The position numbers and the translations under genes are program-made. Shown in pieces: positions 34,801-41,127 of a stretch of DNA of 64,000 nt. Location of the stretch: the NCBI RefSeq assembly GCF_036226665.1, contig NZ_CP109007.1, positions 4,628,501 to 4,692,500 of the forward strand. The letters are read 5' to 3'. Position 1 is the first letter of the stretch; each line of letters starts with the position of its first letter. This DNA is from Streptomyces sp. NBC_00691. Lineage in GTDB: Bacteria; Actinomycetota; Actinomycetes; Streptomycetales; Streptomycetaceae. The notes beneath the pieces were generated by a model, which made no database searches, was not told where the DNA came from, and was given only the letters and a program-made list of their open reading frames with translations.

Positions 34801-35583
34801 GGTGAAGGGGTGACAGACGATGCCGACTTCGCCGGCCGTGCCCGTCGTCGCGGCCGTACCGAAGCCGGTGTCGGCGGGGTCCGGGCAGCCCGGGCCCGCC
34901 ATCAGCGGGACGACGGCGATCAGCGAGTCATGCAGGGGGTAGCCGGCGGTGGACAGGCCGAGCGTGTACGTGCCCGCGGCCAGCTCGCAGGGGCGCTCGT
35001 CCAGCAGGGGGCAGGCGACGGGCGTCCCGCCGGAGGAGAGCGTGAGAGTCGGGACACCGCCGGCCATGACCACCCGGTGCAGGCCCGGCTTCACCACGGT
35101 GACGGTGAAGCAGGTGGTGCTGTTCGGCTCCAGCGTGACCCGGCGGACCGCGTCGCCCGGGTCCCCCAGCGGGGCGAGCGGGAGAGCGGGGCAGGGGTCG
35201 GCGGTGGGTTCCGTGCCGGGCGTCGGATCGGCCGTCGGCTCCGTCGGCTCCGTCGGCTCCGTCGGGTTCGGTGACGGTTCGACGGTCGGCGACGGCGCGG
35301 GCGTCGGGTCCGTCGTCGCGGACGGCTCGGGCACGGACGGTGTCGGGGCCTGCTGCGGCACCGCCGGGTCCCCTGCCGGAGCCGCGCTCACCGGGGGCAC
35401 CGCCGCCGGCGGTGTCGCCGCCAGCGCCGTGCCCGTCGGGAGCAGCGGGCCCAGGAGGGCCGTCAGCAGTACCGGGACGAGCAGAAGAGATCTACGGGAC
35501 GTGCTGGATCTTCCGGATCTTCCGGGTCTACCGGATCTTCCAGATCCTTCGGATTCATCGCGCGAGCGCGCGGAGTTGGGCAT
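31879..35583 (-). CDS. Large secreted protein with IPT and three Ig-like repeats
   Basis: Protein of 1,234 residues. A signal peptide (SLLLVPVLLTALLGPLLPTG) is followed by a Pro/Thr/Glu-rich linker (about residues 65-145). A long Cys-paired region of repeated beta-modules (about 150-880) has many GxYxV/L strands and evenly spaced Cys. An IPT/TIG-like segment (AVSPGTVGAGKVTMTVTG) is at ~890. At the C terminus are three tandem ~85-residue domains, each with a GTWTPAPTSYAYQW(R/Y)ANG core. This is a surface-exposed binding or adhesive protein; no catalytic motif is visible. There is no sortase signal at the end. The ATG has GGGGGGAACGG upstream. Confidence 0.8.
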   Translation of the reverse strand: MPNSARSRDESEGSGRSGRPGRSGRSSTSRRSLLLVPVLLTALLGPLLPTGTALAATPPAAVPPVSAAPAGDPAVPQQAPTPSVPEPSATTDPTPAPSPTVEPSPNPTEPTEPTEPTADPTPGTEPTADPCPALPLAPLGDPGDAVRRVTLEPNSTTCFTVTVVKPGLHRVVMAGGVPTLTLSSGGTPVACPLLDERPCELAAGTYTLGLSTAGYPLHDSLIAVVPLMAGPGCPDPADTGFGTAATTGTAGEVGIVCHPFTAAPGELVTSEIQPQAPANVSAWITDGTGKRLCSVGYECVLPAGTGGYRVLAQLNPSAGLYPVPYTLKVRQISHPVGCATVGVNAYGTAPTRVSPPTGCKTFTPAATGGYDVRAIQPSGFTGALTLYAPGGRICEYLTSCRLLAGVTYTLVADQDVRILDRRSAAEGCETVVLGQPLRAGLGVPGEVDCLNLPVPQGSQVAVLSASENDGVRPDLSVIDATGTLLCWTEEQLSSGTCGLDGTAPYSLLVERGPAGGATGGYGLTVHRTDVASDCRVFPAGDFTARPAAATVRTGDGVFGECLTIPAGDHSARELIRVESPQPLGITVLDEHGERVCGTNGWGETEEDCALTPGLSYTVLVPGDAGATPTEHTLVRRDVTATARGCVTTPATKVGAASAAGVTAEDGTLVCHRVTTPDARDTLHLAARYTAAAGAIGLGVYDARGEAACPSFGPGCAVSGSAGYQAIVRVGYGGTTTPAYRLDAARIATAAGPAPECVRVPDITYGFGPLVDTLSEQRSTLCAVLPTAANDVVRLSFTPAQELRRTPTPRLYDETRSDLCDGSSRGYYDCQVPGESYTNDSRPTTLVIGLPSVPAQAPTEVRATAFCPSVCGTVTRAVTAVSPGTVGAGKVTMTVTGAALHEKDVVEVSGGGFRARSTTVSVAPDRRSMSVALDLTNAPRTALNLNVVTHDGDTYARGRVTVVAPLRATAAPGITGTVVVGGKVTATAGAWTPAAEGYTYQWRANGVAIAGATASTYTIPAALQGRQLSLAVTARKAGHPQVTATSGAPVVKGVAPRATRLPYVSGSPRVGNRMTAVVGTWSPAPTSYAYQWRANGVAISGATASTYVIGGAVAGKKLSVTVTAHRTGHLSGAYTTVGYTVAYGYAPKATSAPSVTGTVKVGRTLGLNRGTWTPAPTSYAYQWYANGRAIGGATRATFTPAKAQRGTRITVRVTALRTGHSSGVAWTRATGAVVG

Positions 35584-35655
35584 TCCGTTCCCCCCGGAGC
35601 GGCAGTGTGTGGCATATGCGGCTCACACCCTAAAGCCCCGGTACGACAGGTACCG

Positions 35656-36450
35656 CTACCGCCCCTCGTACCGCGCCTCCCGGCGCTCCACGAAGCTCGC
35701 CACGCCCTCCTTCGCGTCCTGCGTCGTCATGTTGATCTCCTGCGCCGCCGCCTCCGCCGCGAAGGCTGCGGCGCGGTCCACGTCCAGGGACGCGTTCACC
35801 AGCTGCTTCGTCAGTGCGAGGGCTCGTGTCGGGCCCTGCGCCAGTCGTTCCGCCCACTCCCGGGCCGTCTTCGGCAGCTCCTCGGCCGGCACGACCCGGT
35901 TCACCAGGCCCATGCCGTACGCCTCCGCCGCCGACACGGCGTCCCCGAAGAACATCAGCTCCTTCGCCCGCTGCGGCCCGATCAGCCGGGGGAGCAGATA
36001 CGCCCCGCCCCCGTCCGGGACGAGCCCCCGGCGTACGAACACCTCGATGAAGCGGGCCGATTCGGACGCCAGGACCAGATCGCACGCGAACGCGAGATGC
36101 GCCCCGATCCCCGCCGCCGTCCCGTTCACCGCCGCGATCACCGGCTTCTCGCAGTCCATGACGGCCCCGATGAACCGCTGCGCCCCACGCCGGATGGTGC
36201 GCGCCACGTCCCCCGGGACGGTCTCCGTGACCGCCGGTGCGCCCCGCAGGTCCGCCCCCGCGCAGAAGCCCCGGCCGGTCGCCGTCACCACCACCGCCCG
36301 GACGTCCGGGTCGGCGGAGGCCGCGTCGAGCAGGGCCATGATGCGTTCCCGCTGGTCCCAGGTGACCGCGTTCATCGCCTCGGGGCGGTTGAGGGTGATC
36401 CACGAGACGCCGTTCTCGACGGTGTGGAGGACATCCGGCACGTCGGTCAC
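35656..36450 (-). CDS. Enoyl-CoA hydratase/isomerase (crotonase family)
   Basis: Protein of 264 residues. The oxyanion hole is GRGFCAGADLRGAP and the second motif is GTAAGIGAHLAFACDLVLAS. A Glu follows in FIEVFVRRGLVPDGGGAYLL. These residues fit hydration of a 2-enoyl-CoA or isomerisation. GTG start with GGGAG 5 nt upstream. It lies 22 bp after the acyl-CoA synthetase gene in the same direction, so it is probably in the operon controlled by the two operators at 38730-38768. Confidence 0.9.
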   Translation of the reverse strand: MTDVPDVLHTVENGVSWITLNRPEAMNAVTWDQRERIMALLDAASADPDVRAVVVTATGRGFCAGADLRGAPAVTETVPGDVARTIRRGAQRFIGAVMDCEKPVIAAVNGTAAGIGAHLAFACDLVLASESARFIEVFVRRGLVPDGGGAYLLPRLIGPQRAKELMFFGDAVSAAEAYGMGLVNRVVPAEELPKTAREWAERLAQGPTRALALTKQLVNASLDVDRAAAFAAEAAAQEINMTTQDAKEGVASFVERREARYEGR

Positions 36451-36472
36451 AAGAGCTCCCAGGAGGTGTTGG

Positions 36473-38695
36473 CTAGCGACAGACCGCGAGGGCGTCCAGG
36501 GCCACCGCGCCCTGTCCCCGCGGCAGCACCATCAGCGGGTTGATGTCGAGCTCGGCGAGGTCCCCGTCGAGTTCCAGGGCCATCCGCTGCACCCGCAGCA
36601 CCACCTCGACGAGCGCGTCCACGTCGGCCGGCGGCGCACCCCGCACCCCGTCGAGCAGGGCCCGGCCGCGCAGTTCGCCGAGCATCGAGCGCGCCTCGGC
36701 CTCCCCGAAGGGCGGGACCCGGACGGCCGTGTCGTTCAGGACCTCCACCAGGACCCCGCCGAGCCCGACCGTCACGGTCGGGCCGAACAGGTCGTCGCGG
36801 GTCACGCCCACCACCATCTCGACCCCGCGCCCGACCATCTGGCAGACGAGGATCCCGTCGAGGTCGATCGACTCGAAGCGGGCGATGTCGGTGAGTTCGC
36901 GGTACGCGTCCCTGACCTGGCTCGCGGAGGTCAGCCCGACCTTCACCAGGCCCAGTTCGGTCTTGTGGGCGAGCTGCGCGCCCGAGGCCTTCATCACGAC
37001 CGGGTAGCCGACGAGCCCGGCGGCCCGGACGGCCGCCGCGGCGCTGGTGACGAGCTGCTCGCGCGGTACCCGGATCCCGTACGCCCGCAGGAGCTGCTTC
37101 GCCGCGTGCTCGCTGAGCCGTCGGCCGGGCCGCATGAGCGCCTGGGCCTTGCGGAAGGAGGGGGAGGGGACGCGGGGGGCCTCGTCGAAGGGGGAGCGGT
37201 AGGCGGTGGTGAAGCGGTGGTGGTCGAGATAGGCCTTCACGGCGCCGATGCAGTTGGCGAACGTACGGAAGGTGGCGACGCGCGAGGAGCCGAGCAGGGT
37301 CGTGCGGTACGCGTCCTCCGTGCCGACCGGGGATCCCCACACCACGCACACCAGCTTGTCCGTCGCCTCCGCGGCGTCGACGAGGTCCTGGGCGAGCTTG
37401 TCGCTCATGGGCGGGAACGGCCCGGTGATCGGACAGATCAGCACGCCGACCGACGGGTCCGCGAGGATCGCGTCGATGATCTTCCGGCCGCGCCAGTCGC
37501 CCACCGGGTGTCCGCCGTTGTCGACGGGGTTGGCGACGGAGAGGTACGCGGGGATCCACTCGTGCAGTTCGTCCTGCTTGGCCTGCGACAGGGTCGGCAG
37601 CTGGAGGCCCGCCTCGGTGGCCAGGTCGGCGAAGTGGGCACCCGTACCGCCGGATATGGAGTAGACGACGACGCCGTCGGCCTGCGGGCGGCGGGCGCGG
37701 GCGAGCAGGGTCGCGGTGTCCTGGAGCTGGTCGAGCCCGTCGACCCGGATCACCCCGAACTGGCGCATGGCCGCGTCGACGACCTGGTCGGCGCCGGTGA
37801 GCTTGCCGGTGTGGGAGGCGGCCGTACGGGCCCCCGTCTCCGTGCGGCCGACCTTCACGGCGACGACCGGGACGCCGTGGCGGGCGGCCCGGTCGGCGGC
37901 GAGGAGGAAGGAGCGGCCGTCCTTGAGGCCCTCGACGTAACAGGCGATGGCGCCGACCTCGGGCCGTCCGGCGAAGTACGAGATGAAGTCGGAGGTCTCC
38001 AGGTCGGCCTCGTTGCCCGTGGGAGCCCAGTGGGAGAGGCGGACGCCCAGCTCCTGGAGGGTGAAGACGGGCCGCCCCTGGTGGCCGGACTGGGTGATGA
38101 GGGCGACGGCGGGGCCTTCGAGGTCCTCACGGAAGCGCTCGAAGGCGTTGAGGTTGGTGTTGGGGCCGAGGAGGCGGAGTCCGGAGCGGCGTACGGCGGC
38201 GGCGAGACGTTCCTGCGCGGCGGCCCCGGCCTCGCCGGTCTCGGCGAAGCCGGAGGCGAAGGCGACCGCGAACTTCACCTTGGTCTCGGCGAGTTCCTCG
38301 ATGACGGGGAGCGGGTCGGCGACGAGGAGGACGGCGAGGTCGACGGGTTCGGTGAGCGCGCCGACGGAGGGCACGCAGTCGATCCCGAACACGCTGGTAC
38401 GGGTCGGGTGCACGGGCACGAGCCGGGCGCCGACCCGCTCGGCCCAGGCGAGCAGCTGCCGGGTGATGCCGGTGTTGGGCCGGCCCTCGGCGTCGGAGGC
38501 GCCGACGACGGCGACGGACTCGGGACGGAAGAAGCGGTCGAGGTCGGGCACGGCGGCGTGCAGCGGACGCCCGCTGACGTCCTGGTCCCCGGGTGCGGCG
38601 GTGACGCCGTGCACGGCGGTGCGGGGTGACTCCCCGCAGGCGACCACGCGGGCGCGGAGATCGGTGGTGAAGGTGCCGTGAGTCGATCCAAGCAT
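36473..38695 (-). CDS. Acetate-CoA ligase (ADP/NDP-forming) family, fused subunits
   Basis: Protein of about 740 residues (ATG 38695; ATG 38719 gives 748). Order: CoA-binding domain (RFFRPESVAVVGASDAEGR), CoA-ligase domain with the GGTGAHFAD motif (the His expected for phosphoryl transfer in NDP-forming ligases), then the ATP-grasp domain near 500-720 (YGIRVPREQLVTSAAAAVRA, VVMKASGAQLAHKTELG). The fused alpha-beta layout is normal for bacterial versions, which make or salvage acyl-CoA. It is first in the operon with the enoyl-CoA hydratase. Confidence 0.9.
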   Translation of the reverse strand: MLGSTHGTFTTDLRARVVACGESPRTAVHGVTAAPGDQDVSGRPLHAAVPDLDRFFRPESVAVVGASDAEGRPNTGITRQLLAWAERVGARLVPVHPTRTSVFGIDCVPSVGALTEPVDLAVLLVADPLPVIEELAETKVKFAVAFASGFAETGEAGAAAQERLAAAVRRSGLRLLGPNTNLNAFERFREDLEGPAVALITQSGHQGRPVFTLQELGVRLSHWAPTGNEADLETSDFISYFAGRPEVGAIACYVEGLKDGRSFLLAADRAARHGVPVVAVKVGRTETGARTAASHTGKLTGADQVVDAAMRQFGVIRVDGLDQLQDTATLLARARRPQADGVVVYSISGGTGAHFADLATEAGLQLPTLSQAKQDELHEWIPAYLSVANPVDNGGHPVGDWRGRKIIDAILADPSVGVLICPITGPFPPMSDKLAQDLVDAAEATDKLVCVVWGSPVGTEDAYRTTLLGSSRVATFRTFANCIGAVKAYLDHHRFTTAYRSPFDEAPRVPSPSFRKAQALMRPGRRLSEHAAKQLLRAYGIRVPREQLVTSAAAAVRAAGLVGYPVVMKASGAQLAHKTELGLVKVGLTSASQVRDAYRELTDIARFESIDLDGILVCQMVGRGVEMVVGVTRDDLFGPTVTVGLGGVLVEVLNDTAVRVPPFGEAEARSMLGELRGRALLDGVRGAPPADVDALVEVVLRVQRMALELDGDLAELDINPLMVLPRGQGAVALDALAVCR

Positions 38696-38729
38696 GTGTT
38701 CCGCCCGCCCTTCACCCATCCGTATACAC

Positions 38730-38768
38730 CTGACGCCCAGTCAGATTACAGAACTGACGGCCAGTCAG
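38730..38768 (-). promoter_or_regulatory. Paired CTGAC-N5-GTCAG operators at the acyl-CoA synthetase operon
   Basis: CTGACGCCCAGTCAG (38730-38744) and CTGACGGCCAGTCAG (38754-38768), centres 24 bp apart, both with perfect 5-bp arms. On the minus strand a TAATCT hexamer between them could be the -10 box. This is the only locus with two fully symmetric sites. Confidence 0.7.
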
Positions 38769-38896
38769 GAATAGGTGTGAGGCGGCGGGTGTGAGGAGGG
38801 CGGGCGCGGGCCGCCCCGGCGGAGACCGGGGGCGCGCACGGCCTCGGGCTGGGGTGGGGCGGGCGCGGCCTCGGCCCCGGCGCGGGCACAGCCGCA

Positions 38897-38934
38897 CCCC
38901 CGCCCCCGCCCCCGCACCCCCGCCCCCGGTCCCC
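38897..38934 (-). repeat. G-run array on the minus strand (possible G-quadruplex)
   Basis: Five runs of five C on the plus strand, spaced 1-3 nt, so the minus strand and the mRNA of the flavoprotein gene carry five G5 runs just after the stop codon. Four-stranded folding is plausible. Confidence 0.6.
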
Positions 38935-38940
38935 GGCGCG

Positions 38941-40092
38941 TCACTTCGCGATGCGCCGCGCGATCTTCTCCGCGTCGATCGCCAGCTCACGGAACATCCC
39001 GCTGATGGGGTTCGTGAACCCCGTGAAGTACAGGCCGGGTGCCTCGCGCGGGCAGCGCGCCCCGTGCACCACCGGATGCCCGCGCTCGTCGAGCACGTCC
39101 AGATGCCCGACGAGGGGCTCCAGGGCGCGCCGGTAGCCGGTCGCCGCGATCACCGCGTCAGGGGCGATCCGGGTGCCGTCGGCGAGGACGACCTCGCCGT
39201 CCTCGAAGGCCTCCACGGCCGCGACGACCTCGACCTTCCCCGTCCGCACCGCGTCGATCAGACCCACGTCCTGCACCGGGATCGCGCCCTCGCGCACCCG
39301 TGTCGCGAGGCCCTTCTCCGGCCGGGGCAGCCCGTACGCCGAGAGGTCGGGCGTCCCGACCCGGGCCGTCAGGGCGCCCAGCCGGTCGACGAGGGCCGCC
39401 GGCAGACGGCGGACGAGGATGCCGGAGCGCTGGGCGGGCCAGCCGGCGGTGGTGCGCTTCACGATGTGCGGGACCGTCCGCACGGCGAGCCGCACCCGGG
39501 CGGCGCCGCCGTCGGCGAGGTCGGCCGCGATCTCGGCGCCGGTGTTGCCGATGCCGACGACGAGGACGTCCTTCCCGGCGTACGGCTCCGGGTTGCGGTA
39601 GGCCCGGGCGTGGTCGAGGCGCCCCTTGTACGCGTCGCGGCCGGGCCAGTCGGGGAGGCGCGGGGTGTGGTTGTGGCCGGTGGCCACGACGACCGCCCGC
39701 CCGGTGAGCCGGCGCCCGCCGGTCGCGTGCAGGACCCAGTCCGCGCCGGCGCGTTCGACCCGGAAGACCTCGACGCCCGTCACGATCTCCAGCTCGTGCT
39801 TCTCCGCGTACTTCTCCAGGTAGCGCACCACGTCCGCGCGGGCGACCCAGCGTCCGAAGGATCGGGGGATCCTGAGGCCGGGGAGGGCGGAGAGCCGCCG
39901 GGTGGTGTGCAGCCGCAGCCGGTCGTAGTGGGCGCGCCAGGAGGCGCCGACGGCGTCGGACTTCTCCAGGACGACGGCCCGGACGCCCCGGGCGCGCAGG
40001 GCGGCGGCGACCGCGAGTCCGCCGGGGCCCGCGCCGATCACGTACACGGGGTGGTCAGCCTGTGGAGAGAGTGCAAGGGGGGTGGTGGCCAT
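38941..40092 (-). CDS. FAD/NAD(P)-dependent flavin monooxygenase
   Basis: Protein of 383 residues. FAD site VYVIGAGPGGLAVAAALRA; NADPH site VLVVGIGNTGAEIAADL; between them YKGRLDHARAYR, the F/Y-x-G-x-x-x-H-x-x-x-Y/F fingerprint of flavin-containing and Baeyer-Villiger-type monooxygenases, slightly altered. ATG 40092 is taken as the start since the open frame continues upstream without conserved sequence. It is divergent from the doxX operon (181 bp); the operator at 40228 lies nearer doxX. A hydroxylation or ring-oxygenation step of the regulon is possible. Confidence 0.85.
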   Translation of the reverse strand: MATTPLALSPQADHPVYVIGAGPGGLAVAAALRARGVRAVVLEKSDAVGASWRAHYDRLRLHTTRRLSALPGLRIPRSFGRWVARADVVRYLEKYAEKHELEIVTGVEVFRVERAGADWVLHATGGRRLTGRAVVVATGHNHTPRLPDWPGRDAYKGRLDHARAYRNPEPYAGKDVLVVGIGNTGAEIAADLADGGAARVRLAVRTVPHIVKRTTAGWPAQRSGILVRRLPAALVDRLGALTARVGTPDLSAYGLPRPEKGLATRVREGAIPVQDVGLIDAVRTGKVEVVAAVEAFEDGEVVLADGTRIAPDAVIAATGYRRALEPLVGHLDVLDERGHPVVHGARCPREAPGLYFTGFTNPISGMFRELAIDAEKIARRIAK

Positions 40093-40227
40093 GAATGCTG
40101 AGCGTAATGACGTGTACACGCTGTGGGTCTCGGTCAAGAGGGATTTCGGTTGCGAATCGGTCACGCCGATCACCCGCCCCCGGCGCCCGTCGCCCGCCTC
40201 TTGCGCGGAAGGCCGGGCTGCGCTGAA

Positions 40228-40242
40228 CTGACGTACCGTCAG
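40228..40242 (+). promoter_or_regulatory. CTGAC-N5-GTCAG operator upstream of doxX
   Basis: CTGACGTACCGTCAG, identical to the site at 17878-17892, 31 bp upstream of the doxX ATG. Confidence 0.7.
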
Positions 40243-40273
40243 ATCCAGTGGTGTCCCACGAGGGGGAGCGCGC

Positions 40274-40723
40274 ATGCAGACCGTCTGGCTCACCGGCGCC
40301 GAATGGCTCGCCGTCCTCCGCATCGGCCTCGGCCTGTGGTGGCTGGAGAGCTGGCGCCACAAGGACAAGAAGGGCTGGTTCGAGCGCGGCACCGGCATCG
40401 CCTGGGCCGCCGACGTGGCGGGCAGGCACAAGTGGCCGCAGGTCAAGAAGGGCTTCGAGGTGATCGTCGCACCGCGCCCCAAGCTCATGGCGTACGTCGT
40501 CGTCTACGCCGAACTGGCCCTCGGGCTCGGCCTGGTGGCCGGATTCCTGACCCCGGTCGCCCTGATCGGCGGCCTCCTCCTGAACCTTCTCTACCTCGTC
40601 CTCGTGATCCACGACTGGGCCGAGCAGGGGCAGAACGCGATGATGGCGCTCATCTCGCTCGTCGCGCTCCTCGCCCTCTCCTGGCAGACCTGGTCCCTCG
40701 ACCACGCGATCGGACTCTTCTGA
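40274..40723 (+). CDS. DoxX family membrane protein
   Basis: Protein of 149 residues with four hydrophobic segments (EWLAVLRIGLGLWWLES, VVVYAELALGLGLVAGF, ALIGGLLLNLLYLVLVIHDW, ALISLVALLALSWQTW). DoxX proteins are small quinone- or redox-linked membrane subunits. GGGGGAG lies 5 nt before the ATG. The stop overlaps the DUF35 gene start (TGATG). Confidence 0.85.
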   Translation: MQTVWLTGAEWLAVLRIGLGLWWLESWRHKDKKGWFERGTGIAWAADVAGRHKWPQVKKGFEVIVAPRPKLMAYVVVYAELALGLGLVAGFLTPVALIGGLLLNLLYLVLVIHDWAEQGQNAMMALISLVALLALSWQTWSLDHAIGLF

Positions 40724-41127
40724 TGACGGCTGCCGACCCCGACATCGACACCTTCACCCGGCCGTACTGGGACGCCGCCGCCGAGAGCCGCCTCCTGCTG
40801 CGCCGCTGCGCGGCCTGCGACCGCGTCCACCACTACCCGCGCGAGTTCTGCCCGCACTGCTGGAGCGAGGACGTGACCTGGGAGCGCGCGAGCGGCCGCG
40901 CGACCCTCTACACCTGGTCGGTCGTCCACCGGAACGACCTCCCGCCCTTCGGCGAGCGCGTCCCGTACGTGGCGGCGGTCGTGGACCTGGCGGAGGGGCC
41001 GCGGATGATGACGGAGGTCGTGGACGTGGCGGAGGCGGACCTCCGGATCGGGATGGAACTGGAGGTCGCCTTCCGCCACGAGGGGGAGGTGGTGGTCCCC
41101 GTCTTCGGCCCGCGGTCAGAGGGCTGA
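40723..41127 (+). CDS. Zn-ribbon/OB-fold (DUF35) protein
   Basis: Protein of 134 residues. The N-terminal rubredoxin-like zinc ribbon has CAACDRVHHYPREFCPHC (C-x2-C and C-x2-C); the rest is an OB-fold (YTWSVVHRNDLPPFGERVPY). DUF35 proteins normally pair with thiolase-like or MaoC-like enzymes, as ChsH2 does in steroid side-chain removal. No thiolase gene is found in the window, so its partner is encoded elsewhere. The last 12 bp overlap the convergent kinase gene. Confidence 0.9.
   Translation: MTAADPDIDTFTRPYWDAAAESRLLLRRCAACDRVHHYPREFCPHCWSEDVTWERASGRATLYTWSVVHRNDLPPFGERVPYVAAVVDLAEGPRMMTEVVDVAEADLRIGMELEVAFRHEGEVVVPVFGPRSEG

Noticed and set aside
31660..35274. 1,204-residue plus-strand frame opposite the large secreted protein
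   Set aside because: No motifs, Arg/Gly-rich; a shadow frame of a GC-rich gene.
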